A model generated the notes under the pieces. That model was not told where the DNA came from. It made no database searches and saw only the letters and a program-made list of their open reading frames with translations. Shown here piece by piece: positions 1-7,046 of a stretch of 23,881 nucleotides of DNA. The stretch comes from MESE01 sp036675035 (GTDB taxonomy: Bacteria; Pseudomonadota; Gammaproteobacteria; Burkholderiales; Burkholderiaceae_D): positions 1-23,881 of the forward strand of contig JAKFFO010000099.1 of NCBI GenBank assembly GCA_036675035.1, read 5' to 3'. The position numbers were made by a program, and so were the translations under genes. The stretch's first letter is position 1, and the number at the start of each line of letters is the position of its first letter.

Positions 1-1
1 G

Positions 2-601
2 CCCTATCTGTTCGGCGCAATGGCGATGGAAGCCGTTGGCCGCGCAGCGGGTTCGGTGGTGGTCGAAGTGCGGCGTCAGTTCCGTGACATCAAGGGCATC
101 ATGGATGGCTCGGGCAAGCCGGAATACGACAAGGCGGTCGACATGCTGACTACGGCAGCAATCAAGGAAATGATCGTTCCGTCGTTGTTGCCGGTGATCG
201 TGCCGATCCTGGTCGGTCTGATCCTTGGCCCGGCCGCATTGGGCGGCGTGCTGATGGGAGCGATCGTGACTGGTATTTTCGTCGCGATTTCGATGACGAC
301 CGGGGGTGGCGCCTGGGATAATGCCAAGAAATATATTGAAGACGGGAATCACGGCGGCAAGGGATCCGAAGCCCACAAGGCGGCGGTCACCGGCGATACG
401 GTTGGTGATCCGTACAAGGACACAGCGGGACCCGCAATCAATCCGTTGATCAAGATCATCAATATCGTCGCATTGCTGATCGTTCCGTTGTTGCCTGCTG
501 CCGGTACCCAGGCTGGCAGCGGTCACGCCGAGTCGGCTCCGACGGCGGTTACCCAGAGTGCGCCTGTCGGTGCATCGGCACAGGCAGTGACCAAGCCGTG
601 A
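2..601 (+). CDS. hppA: Membrane-bound pyrophosphatase (ion-pumping), C-terminal part, 5' truncated by window edge
   Basis: The reading frame is open from base 2, so the gene starts upstream of the window; 199 codons plus the stop are present. Membrane pyrophosphatases couple hydrolysis of pyrophosphate to export of H+ or Na+ across the cytoplasmic membrane. The visible part contains hydrophobic helices (for example around PVIVPILVGLILGPAALGG), the conserved GGAWDNAKKYIE motif, then KGSEAHKAAVTGDTVGDPYK and DTAGPAINPLIKIINI. The latter are the lysine- and aspartate-rich pyrophosphate-site segment typical of the family's C-terminal third. After the last helix comes a soluble Ala/Ser/Thr-rich tail of about 30 residues. 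The K+-dependence residue cannot be confidently assigned from this fragment. A strong terminator follows 28 bases after the stop, so this ends its transcript. Confidence 0.93.
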   Translation, partial: PYLFGAMAMEAVGRAAGSVVVEVRRQFRDIKGIMDGSGKPEYDKAVDMLTTAAIKEMIVPSLLPVIVPILVGLILGPAALGGVLMGAIVTGIFVAISMTTGGGAWDNAKKYIEDGNHGGKGSEAHKAAVTGDTVGDPYKDTAGPAINPLIKIINIVALLIVPLLPAAGTQAGSGHAESAPTAVTQSAPVGASAQAVTKP

Positions 602-628
602 GTGCTTAATCCCGGGCAGTACTGAAGA

Positions 629-652
629 AGGCAGCTTCGGCTGCCTTTTTTA
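629..652 (+). terminator. Intrinsic terminator after hppA
   Basis: Perfect 7-bp stem AGGCAGC/GCTGCCT closed by a TTCG tetraloop on a C-G pair, extended by A-T pairs, and followed by a run of T. This is a textbook factor-independent terminator placed just after the pyrophosphatase stop codon. Confidence 0.92.
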
Positions 653-734
653 TTTCGCCAGAAAATTGCTAGAATTGGCAATCGACGTTGATGACATCAT
701 CTTGAAGCGTCGCCACATTTAAATCGGAAAAACA

Positions 735-1493
735 ATGCAGATACAAGGTGGAGTATTCATTATTACTGGCGGTGCATCCGGGCTCGGCGCGGCAACTGCA
801 CGCATGATCGCCGAGAATGGCGGCAAAGTGGTGCTTGCCGATGTGCAGGTTGCGCCCGGCGAGCAACTTGCGGCAGAGCTCCACGGAAAATTCGTCAAAT
901 GCGATGTGACATCCGAAGCCGATGGCAAAGCGGTTGTAGACGCTGCGCTTGCGTTGGGTACATTGCGCGGCCTGGTAAATTGCGCGGGCGTCGCCCCTGC
1001 GGTGAAAACCGTCGGCAAGGACGGCCCGCACGCGCTGGATACTTTTCAGAGAACCGTCAATATCAATCTGGTCGGCACCTTCAACATGGCCCGGCTGGCG
1101 GCGGATGCAATGGCGAAAACCGACGCAAGCGAGCAGGGCGAGCGCGGCGTCATCATCAATACCGCTTCGGTCGCCGCCTATGACGGACAGATCGGCCAGG
1201 CCGCCTACGCATCGTCCAAGGCGGCGGTGGTCGGCCTGACACTGCCGATGGCACGCGATCTGTCGCGCAACGGCATTCGCGTGATGACGATCGCACCGGG
1301 AATTTTTGAAACGCCGATGCTGTTGGGCATGCCGCAGGAAGTGCAGGATGCGCTTGGCCGTATGGTGCCGTTTCCGCCGCGTCTGGGCAAAGCGGCCGAA
1401 TTCGCGCATCTGGCAAAGACAATCATTGAAAACGTCATGCTCAACGGCGAAACGATCCGCCTCGACGGCGCGATCCGAATGCAGCCAAAATGA
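735..1493 (+). CDS. Short-chain dehydrogenase/reductase, 3-hydroxyacyl-CoA dehydrogenase type-2-like
   Basis: 252 residues, full length for a classical SDR. The N-terminus has the Rossmann glycine motif TGGASGLG (residues 11-18), an acidic residue after strand 2 (LAD, about 34-36) that favours NAD over NADP, CDV at 56-58, NCAG at 82-85, and the catalytic set N111, S145, Y158 and K162 (YASSK). The stretch SVAAYDGQIGQAAYASSK and the following RDLSRNGIRVMTIAPG closely match the HSD17B10/2-methyl-3-hydroxybutyryl-CoA dehydrogenase subgroup. The likely reaction is therefore NAD-dependent oxidation of a short 3-hydroxyacyl-CoA in fatty acid or branched-chain catabolism; the exact substrate is inference. 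The start is supported by a GGAAA Shine-Dalgarno-like stretch about 6 bases upstream. A TAGAAT -10-like box lies at 670-675 but has no good -35. The next gene begins 19 bases downstream. Confidence 0.88.
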   Translation: MQIQGGVFIITGGASGLGAATARMIAENGGKVVLADVQVAPGEQLAAELHGKFVKCDVTSEADGKAVVDAALALGTLRGLVNCAGVAPAVKTVGKDGPHALDTFQRTVNINLVGTFNMARLAADAMAKTDASEQGERGVIINTASVAAYDGQIGQAAYASSKAAVVGLTLPMARDLSRNGIRVMTIAPGIFETPMLLGMPQEVQDALGRMVPFPPRLGKAAEFAHLAKTIIENVMLNGETIRLDGAIRMQPK

Positions 1494-1512
1494 TCGTCGA
1501 TCATCTGCGGGC

Positions 1513-3336
1513 ATGATGATCCGCTTGCGCCGCACCTCATGCCCGCTGTTCGGGCATAAGCTACTCATCTATGCAAGCTTCGCGCTGCTTGCCGGTTGCA
1601 GCGCACAGCCGGATTTGCAGCATGACAGTCCCGCTGTTTCGAGCGAGATCCCGGAACGGGCAAGTCAGTACACCGAGAAGGCCGGATGGATCGCGAAGAA
1701 ATACATGATCGCGGCGGCAAACCCGCTTGCAAGCGATGCGGGTTATCGGATGTTAAAGGCAGGCGGCTCGGCGGTAGATGCGGCGATTGCCGCACAAATG
1801 GTATTGACGCTGGTCGAGCCGCAATCTTCCGGGATCGGCGGCGGCGCATTTCTGATGCATTTCGATGGAGAATCGATTGCCGCTTTCGACGGTCGCGAGA
1901 CCGCTCCGTCCGCTGCGACCGAAAAATTGTTCCAGACAGTTGACGGCGAGCCGATGGATTTCCATCAGGCCGTGGTGGGCGGAAGGTCGGTCGGTGTGCC
2001 CGGTGTACTGCGCATGCTGGAACTGGCGCATGCGCAGTACGGCAAACTCCCCTGGGCAACGCTGTTCGAGCCTGCGATCCGGCTGGCGGAAGAGGGCTTC
2101 GCGATCAGTCCCCGCCTGGCGGCGTTGCTGAGGGCGGAATCTCATCTGAAGCAGGATCCGGCGGCCGCTGCATATTTTTATTCCGGTGACGGCACCGCGC
2201 TGCCTGCAGGCCACGTTCTTGAAAATCCGGCGTTGGCAAAGGTGCTGCGTAAAGTAGCGTCCGATGGTGCCGATGCTTTTTACAAAGGCGCGATAGCGGA
2301 AGACATCGTCGCGAAAGTGCGCGGTCATGCATCGAATCCGGGGCAACTGACAATGGCGGACCTCGCCGGTTATCGGGCGAAAATACGCGAACCGGTATGT
2401 TCCGATTACAAATCGTGGACCGTATGCGGCATGCCGCCGCCGTCGTCCGGCGGCGTCGCGATTGCGCAAATGTTGGGAATACTGGCAAACAGGAACATTG
2501 CTTCATTCCCACCAGAGGACGGTACGCTGGACGCTGATGCAGTTCATTTTTTTTCCGAGGCGGGGCGCCTGGCGTATGCCGACCGGGCACGTTATATCGC
2601 CGATCCGGATTTCGTACCGCTCCCTGGCAATAGTGTGAAGCCACTGCTGGATCAGAAATATCTTGCTGCACGGGCTGCGGAAATCACGGATCAATCGATG
2701 GACCGAGCCGAACCAGGTACACCATCCGCGTGGAATGCGGCATTTGGGATCGACCGTTCGCTTGATCTTCCGTCCACTTCGCATATGTCGATCGTCGATG
2801 CCGAAGGTAACGCGCTTGCGATGACGACCACGATTGAAAACGGGTTCGGATCGCGGCAAATGGTGCGCGGTTTCTTGCTTAACAACCAGTTAACCGATTT
2901 TTCATTCGATGCCTCCGATGCGCACGGTCCGATTGCTAATCGCGTGCAACCCGGCAAGCGTCCGCGCAGCTCGATGGCGCCAACTCTGGTGTTTGACAAG
3001 GGCACGAAAAACCTGGTGCTGACGATCGGTTCGCCGGGAGGGCCTGGAATCATCAACTACGTCGGTAAAGTATTGATCGGCATGATGGACTGGGGCCTCA
3101 ATGTGCAGCAGGCGATCAACTTGCCGAATTTCGGCAGCCGCAATGGCCCTACCATTCTGGAGCGCGGACGCGTGTCGGACGAGTTGATTCAGCAGTTGAA
3201 GCTGAAAGGTCATGAGGTTCGAGTGATGGATCAGACGTCGGGCTTGCACGGGATCATGCGCCTCACGATTCACGGAGAAAAAATGTGGTTTGGAGGCGCG
3301 GACCCGCGCAGGGAAGGCGTTGCGCAAGGGGACTGA
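1513..3336 (+). CDS. ggt: Gamma-glutamyltransferase, lipoprotein-type precursor
   Basis: 607 residues from the ATG at 1513 (a second ATG follows at 1516). The frame is open further upstream, but that part lies inside the dehydrogenase gene. The start used here gives a signal peptide ending in a lipobox LLAGC with Cys29, so the enzyme is probably lipid-anchored in the envelope. The large-subunit part carries GGSAVDAAIAAQ and SSGIGGGAF. The precursor is expected to cleave itself before Thr422 in the motif STSHMSIVDAEGN, which makes Thr422 the N-terminal nucleophile of the small subunit. GSPGGPGIINYV matches the family's substrate-binding loop. The enzyme hydrolyses or transfers gamma-glutamyl groups from glutathione and related peptides. 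The Shine-Dalgarno is weak (GCGGG), and the 19-base gap suggests coupling to the upstream dehydrogenase gene. Confidence 0.92.
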   Translation: MMIRLRRTSCPLFGHKLLIYASFALLAGCSAQPDLQHDSPAVSSEIPERASQYTEKAGWIAKKYMIAAANPLASDAGYRMLKAGGSAVDAAIAAQMVLTLVEPQSSGIGGGAFLMHFDGESIAAFDGRETAPSAATEKLFQTVDGEPMDFHQAVVGGRSVGVPGVLRMLELAHAQYGKLPWATLFEPAIRLAEEGFAISPRLAALLRAESHLKQDPAAAAYFYSGDGTALPAGHVLENPALAKVLRKVASDGADAFYKGAIAEDIVAKVRGHASNPGQLTMADLAGYRAKIREPVCSDYKSWTVCGMPPPSSGGVAIAQMLGILANRNIASFPPEDGTLDADAVHFFSEAGRLAYADRARYIADPDFVPLPGNSVKPLLDQKYLAARAAEITDQSMDRAEPGTPSAWNAAFGIDRSLDLPSTSHMSIVDAEGNALAMTTTIENGFGSRQMVRGFLLNNQLTDFSFDASDAHGPIANRVQPGKRPRSSMAPTLVFDKGTKNLVLTIGSPGGPGIINYVGKVLIGMMDWGLNVQQAINLPNFGSRNGPTILERGRVSDELIQQLKLKGHEVRVMDQTSGLHGIMRLTIHGEKMWFGGADPRREGVAQGD

Positions 3337-3447
3337 GCTACCCGAAGCAGGTTCATGATTGCGTTTTTCGGTTGCCGCTGAAAGCCGCAACCACGCAAGT
3401 GGATGCGTCCGGTTTCCAAATACTGTTCCTGCTGTTAATCTGTCGCC

Positions 3448-4650
3448 ATGGGAGCGGAAAATAAAACAGGGTTGATACTGACCGGCGGCGGTGCGCGCGC
3501 TGCCTACCAGGTCGGCGTGTTGCAAACGGTCGCATCGATTCTGGTCGATGCGGGTTGGCCGTCTGAACGCAATCCTTTCGATATCATTTGCGGTACTTCG
3601 GCGGGCGCCATCAATGCGACAGCGCTCGCCTGTCGCGCCGATAATTTCGGCGAAAGCGTACGGGCACTATTGCAGGTTTGGGAAAATTTTGAAGCGTCGC
3701 AGGTTTATCGTGCGGATTCTCTCGGTGTGCTTCGCACCGGCGCGCGGTGGCTGTCTTTGCTCTCTTTCGGATGGCTGCTGCGCAAATGGCACACCAATCC
3801 GCCGAGTTCGTTGCTGGACAACACACCGCTGGTAACGCTGTTGCATCGCTTGCTGGATTTGCCGCGTCTCGATGCGGTATTGGCCGACGGCGTCGTGCAT
3901 GCATTGGCGGTAACCGCATCATCCTATACCGCCGGCCACCACATTACCTTTTTTCAGACCGCAGCCGATATCAAGCCGTGGCACCGGACACAGCGATTTG
4001 CGTTGCAGGATCAGATTGGCATCGAACATTTGCTGGCCTCGTCGGCGATCCCACTGATTTTTCCCGCGACCCCGATTTACTGCGAGGGACGACGCGAGTA
4101 CTGCGGCGATGGTTCGATGCGGCAGCTCGCGCCGATTTCTCCGGCAATTCATCTGGGCGCCAGCAAGGTTTTTGTCATTGGGGCCGGGCGCCTGATGGAG
4201 CCGCCGCCGGTCCAGACCGAAATGGCCTCGTATCCGACTGTGGCGGAAATTGCCGGGCATGCGATGTCGAGCATTTTCCTGGACAGCCTTGCCGTGGACA
4301 TCGAACGGCTGAATCGGGTTAACCAGACATTGTCTTCATTGACCGAAGAACAGATTGCAGCCTCGTCGCTACGACCGATGGAAATGCTGATTATTGCGCC
4401 GTCGCTGCGGCTGGATGAAATTGCGAGCCGCCATGTCGGTAGCCTGCCAGGTCCGGTCAAGGCGTTATTGGGAGGGATAGGCGCGACCGAATTGCGCGGA
4501 TCGGCGCTCGCGTCTTATTTATTGTTTGAAGCGGACTATACCAACGAACTGATACGACTGGGACAACGCGATACGCTGCTGCGCCGCGACGACATACTGG
4601 CTTTTTTTGCCGTGGACGCGGTGCCTCGTGCGCAAAGCCTAGCCTGCTGA
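3448..4650 (+). CDS. Patatin-like phospholipase family protein
   Basis: 400 residues. The N-terminus LILTGGGARAAYQVGVLQ is the glycine-rich oxyanion-hole block. The nucleophile elbow is GTSAG with Ser51, and the second dyad residue is Asp221 in CGDGSMRQ, so the Ser-Asp dyad of patatin-type acyl hydrolases is complete. Members cleave acyl ester bonds of phospholipids or other lipids. No signal peptide is visible, suggesting a cytoplasmic or membrane-peripheral enzyme. No clear Shine-Dalgarno precedes the ATG at 3448, but the patatin block starts within ten residues of it, so a later start is impossible and an earlier one unlikely. The 111-base gap from the ggt gene contains an interrupted hairpin (3370-3392) without a T-run. 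The gene is convergent with the repeat protein downstream. Confidence 0.88.
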   Translation: MGAENKTGLILTGGGARAAYQVGVLQTVASILVDAGWPSERNPFDIICGTSAGAINATALACRADNFGESVRALLQVWENFEASQVYRADSLGVLRTGARWLSLLSFGWLLRKWHTNPPSSLLDNTPLVTLLHRLLDLPRLDAVLADGVVHALAVTASSYTAGHHITFFQTAADIKPWHRTQRFALQDQIGIEHLLASSAIPLIFPATPIYCEGRREYCGDGSMRQLAPISPAIHLGASKVFVIGAGRLMEPPPVQTEMASYPTVAEIAGHAMSSIFLDSLAVDIERLNRVNQTLSSLTEEQIAASSLRPMEMLIIAPSLRLDEIASRHVGSLPGPVKALLGGIGATELRGSALASYLLFEADYTNELIRLGQRDTLLRRDDILAFFAVDAVPRAQSLAC

Positions 4651-4721
4651 CCGGGGCAAAGGCATCTTCGGCCGATCAGGTGCGAAAGCCATTCGCCCGC
4701 TATCGAAGTCTGCAAACCTGC

Positions 4722-5090
4722 TCAGTGGCGCCTGTGATGACGCTCGTGTGACTGGAAATGCCGGCGCTCATGGCCGGAATGGCGAGCATGCGAATGATTG
4801 TCGCCGTAGACTCTGCCATAACGTACCACCGGCGCCGGCTGCACATAAATCGGTTGTGGAACGATGTATGTCGGGTGAGGCTGTACATACGCCGAGTGCG
4901 GTTGTACATAAACCGGCTGCGGCGGCACATACACGACCGGCGGTGGATTGTAAATTACCGGCGGTGGATAAGTAGAGCCGATGCTGACCGACCAACTTAC
5001 TCCAGAGCGGTCATGCGCGATGGCCAGCGGCGCGCTCGTCATCAGGCATGCACCGCATATCGAAGCACTCATCCACAGAAGGTTTTTCAT
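4722..5090 (-). CDS. Secreted Pro/Tyr-rich heptad-repeat protein with His-rich tail, unknown function
   Basis: 122 residues from the ATG at 5088-5090, chosen because a GGAGAG Shine-Dalgarno stands just before it and because it yields a clean signal peptide (MKNLLWMSASICGACLM... ending near APLAIA). After a short leader the protein has at least five seven-residue repeats of the form Y-V-x-P-x-P/S-x, encoded by 21-base tandem DNA repeats. It ends in an Arg/His-rich tail (HSGHERRHFQSHERHHRRH). I recognise no enzymatic domain. It resembles small PXPV-repeat exported proteins seen in betaproteobacteria, probably periplasmic or surface-associated; the His-rich end could bind metal, which is inference only. 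It is convergent with the patatin gene and divergent from the ribonuclease gene. Confidence 0.75.
   Translation of the reverse strand: MKNLLWMSASICGACLMTSAPLAIAHDRSGVSWSVSIGSTYPPPVIYNPPPVVYVPPQPVYVQPHSAYVQPHPTYIVPQPIYVQPAPVVRYGRVYGDNHSHARHSGHERRHFQSHERHHRRH
4842..4946. repeat. Five tandem 21-bp repeats coding for YVxPxPx heptads
   Basis: Units begin at 4842, 4863, 4884, 4905 and 4926; each starts with a TACATA/CACATA-like core (GATGTA in the second). The period is an exact multiple of three, so copy number can change without breaking the frame of the minus-strand gene. Confidence 0.8.
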
Positions 5091-5417
5091 CCGACTCTCC
5101 GTTATTTTCCGAGCCCGTCTCACTCATATTTAACGCCGAATTCGATATCCGGTGGTGGTTTCCGAAGCATAGCGCATGGCTAATTTTGAAACAATTTGTA
5201 TCAATGCAGCGGCATGTCTGGAAGCCAGCTCACCTTAATGCTTTTAATATCGGAAATCTGTTGCATGACGAAATTTAGTGAGCAAACCGGAAAGTCATGA
5301 TATGTCTATGACCTGAAAAGCTGGTCCAAAAACTATTCGCCATGAGAGTGAGATCGGCGTCTGGAAATGTTGATTCGGTTTATACAAAACGTTACCCTAT
5401 GGTATCGTGATTCGTTT

Positions 5418-5840
5418 ATGATTGTTAAAATTACAACGGTAAAAGATCGCTCCGTGTTACTCAAACTACTGAACAAATATTTATTTTTCTTCATTGTCTC
5501 GCTGTTGTCAGCGGGTGTTCTTGCGGACAATTCAGCGGTTGCCGATACAATAACAATTGCAGAATTGCCAAAAGAAGCGCGGCATACTCTTGCGTTGATC
5601 AAGCGAGGCGGACCGTATCCTTACGCTAAAGACGGGTCGGTTTTCGGGAATTATGAAGGATTGTTACCCAGGCAAAAGCGAGGGTATTATCATGAATTCA
5701 CCGTGAAAACGCCGAGATCGCGTAACAGGGGCGCCCGTCGTATCGTTGTTGGAGGGGATTTGGCTATATCGCAGGAATACTATTACACCGATAATCACTA
5801 TGCGACTTTCAAGCGCATTACAGAGCAAGTGAATAAGTGA
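5418..5840 (+). CDS. Secreted guanyl-specific ribonuclease, RNase Sa (N1/T1 microbial RNase) type
   Basis: 140 residues from the ATG at 5418; an in-frame ATG at 5367 and a GTG at 5454 are alternatives. The N-terminus has a hydrophobic signal segment (YLFFFIVSLLSAGVLA, about 21-36). The mature part aligns by eye with Streptomyces RNase Sa: LPKEARHTL, GGPYPYAKDGSVF, GYYHEFTV, RGARRI and DNHYATF. The catalytic residues known in RNase Sa have counterparts Glu93, Arg104, Arg108 and His127, so the enzyme should be active and cut single-stranded RNA after G. RNase Sa has a disulfide between its ends, but this protein has no cysteine. It is followed at once by a barstar-like gene, which suits an exported RNase with a cytoplasmic inhibitor. 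The gene is visibly more AT-rich than its neighbours at the 5' end, a possible sign of transfer. Confidence 0.88.
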   Translation: MIVKITTVKDRSVLLKLLNKYLFFFIVSLLSAGVLADNSAVADTITIAELPKEARHTLALIKRGGPYPYAKDGSVFGNYEGLLPRQKRGYYHEFTVKTPRSRNRGARRIVVGGDLAISQEYYYTDNHYATFKRITEQVNK

Positions 5841-5884
5841 ACATCTACGCCCTTACCACTCGAACTGACCGTCAGGAATCGGCC

Positions 5885-6304
5885 ATGCACGAATTGCCCG
5901 GAGAAATAAATTTGTTCAAGACCGTGCCGCCTAACGTGGTTCAGTCCATTCGCGCATTTCGCGTTACCGATCTGCAGGCGGAAGCTGCTCGCCTCGGACA
6001 GCATTTCCTGTATGCCCATTGCGCTCATGCTACGACCAAGCAGCAGGTATTGGCGATCATCGCCAGCGCTTTTCATTTTCCCCGGCATTTCGGCAAGAAT
6101 TTCGATGCCCTTTCCGATTGCCTGACCAGCCTGGTATACAAATCAGGTCAGCAATCCGGGTTTCTTGTGGTGCTGGAGCAATTACCCAATACTGCGAAAT
6201 TCGACAAGGAAGCGCGCGAAACATTGCTGGATGTTTTTCGAGATGCCGCCGACTTCTGGGCTGATAAAAAAATAGCGTTCCGCGTGTTCTATTCATTTCA
6301 ATAA
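5885..6304 (+). CDS. Barstar-family ribonuclease inhibitor
   Basis: 139 residues from the ATG at 5885, which has an AGGAA Shine-Dalgarno 6 bases upstream. An in-frame GTG at 5837 would overlap the RNase stop (GTGA) and add 16 residues; the ATG is preferred because of its ribosome site. The barstar core is plain: HFPRHFGKNFDALSDCL at residues 64-80. Barstar's Asp35 and Asp39, which plug the RNase active site, correspond to Asp74 and Asp78, and its Cys40 to Cys79. Barstar's Trp38 is replaced by Ser77. The protein is expected to bind and block the upstream ribonuclease in the cytoplasm, protecting the producing cell. No signal peptide is seen, as expected. A terminator follows 24 bases after the stop. 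Confidence 0.87.
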   Translation: MHELPGEINLFKTVPPNVVQSIRAFRVTDLQAEAARLGQHFLYAHCAHATTKQQVLAIIASAFHFPRHFGKNFDALSDCLTSLVYKSGQQSGFLVVLEQLPNTAKFDKEARETLLDVFRDAADFWADKKIAFRVFYSFQ

Positions 6305-6328
6305 TACGCATCCGTTTCAGCGTGCGCG

Positions 6329-6351
6329 AGCCGGCTTTGGCCGGCTTTTTA
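6329..6351 (+). terminator. Intrinsic terminator after the RNase-barstar pair
   Basis: Stem AGCCGGC/GCCGGCT (7 bp) with a TTTG loop and a run of five T. It closes the ribonuclease-inhibitor transcription unit and separates it from purN. Confidence 0.9.
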
Positions 6352-6376
6352 ATGGGCTAACGCGACAGCGGTACGG

Positions 6377-6382
6377 TACAAT
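6377..6382 (+). promoter_or_regulatory. Possible -10 box giving a near-leaderless purN mRNA
   Basis: TACAAT (5 of 6 to the consensus) ends only 7 bases before the ATG at 6390, which has no Shine-Dalgarno. If used, transcription would start at about the start codon itself. No convincing -35 is visible 16-18 bases upstream, so this is tentative. Confidence 0.35.
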
Positions 6383-6389
6383 GCGCGCC

Positions 6390-6995
6390 ATGAAAAACAT
6401 CGTGATCCTGATTTCCGGTCGTGGCAGCAATATGGAAGCGATCATCCGCGCAGCCAAGGCGGAGCGGTGGCCGGTCAGAATTGCCGCTGTCATCAGTAAC
6501 AAACCGGATGCTGCCGGACTTGCTTATGCCGCACAGCATGATATTCCGACAGCGGTGATCGCCAACAAGAGTTATTCATCGCGCGAGGCGTTCGATCACG
6601 CGCTTGCGACAGAAATCGACAGGTTTTCCCCGGACCTGGTGGTGCTGGCGGGTTTTTTGCGAATTTTGACGCCGCCTTTTGTCGACCATTATGCGGGGCG
6701 CATACTCAACATTCATCCTTCCTTGTTGCCCGCATTTCCCGGCCTCGCAACCCATCGTGAAGCGCTTGCCGCTGGCGTAAAGGTGCATGGTGCAACGGTT
6801 CATTTCGTTACCGCCGATCTGGATCATGGTCCAATCGTTGTCCAGGCGACCGTGCCGGTCCTCACTGACGATACCGAAGAAAGCCTGGCGGCTCGGGTGC
6901 TGGAACAGGAACATGTGATTTTTCCACTTGCCATACGTTTGTTCATCGAAGGCAAACTGTCAATCGAAAACGATTGCGTGCATATTGCCTCATAG
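6390..6995 (+). CDS. purN: Phosphoribosylglycinamide formyltransferase (GAR transformylase)
   Basis: 201 residues from the ATG at 6390; a second in-frame ATG lies three codons upstream at 6381. The enzyme transfers the formyl group of 10-formyltetrahydrofolate to GAR in purine synthesis. Family hallmarks: MKNIVILISGRGSNM at the N-terminus (phosphate-binding loop SGRGSN), VISNKPDAAGL, the folate-site segment VLAGFLRILTPPFV, then ILNIHPSLLPAFPG with the catalytic Asn-x-His pair, and VHFVTADLDHGPIV with the catalytic Asp. Length is normal for PurN. The start at 6390 gives the usual family N-terminus. A small hairpin (about 7000-7016, CCGGG/CCCGG) without a T-run lies between it and the next gene, so read-through into the methyltransferase is likely. 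Confidence 0.96.
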   Translation: MKNIVILISGRGSNMEAIIRAAKAERWPVRIAAVISNKPDAAGLAYAAQHDIPTAVIANKSYSSREAFDHALATEIDRFSPDLVVLAGFLRILTPPFVDHYAGRILNIHPSLLPAFPGLATHREALAAGVKVHGATVHFVTADLDHGPIVVQATVPVLTDDTEESLAARVLEQEHVIFPLAIRLFIEGKLSIENDCVHIAS

Positions 6996-7046
6996 AATGC
7001 CGGGTTTTATTCCCGGATTGCAGATTTAATTTATGGAAGACTCCGC

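Noticed and set aside
1306..1512. Upstream extension of the gamma-glutamyltransferase frame
   Set aside because: The added residues are Arg/Ser/Cys-rich, lie inside the dehydrogenase gene in another frame, and would bury the signal peptide.
669..1568. 299-codon minus-strand open frame
   Set aside because: It lies opposite the dehydrogenase gene, which has every SDR motif. Its composition (Arg, His, Cys rich, no motif) is typical of an antisense shadow.
3370..3392. Hairpin GGTTGC/GCAACC between ggt and the patatin gene considered as terminator
   Set aside because: The stem is interrupted and no T-run follows on either strand.
4842..4946. Regular repeats considered as a CRISPR array
   Set aside because: The units are contiguous with no spacers, and the 21-base period encodes a protein heptad.
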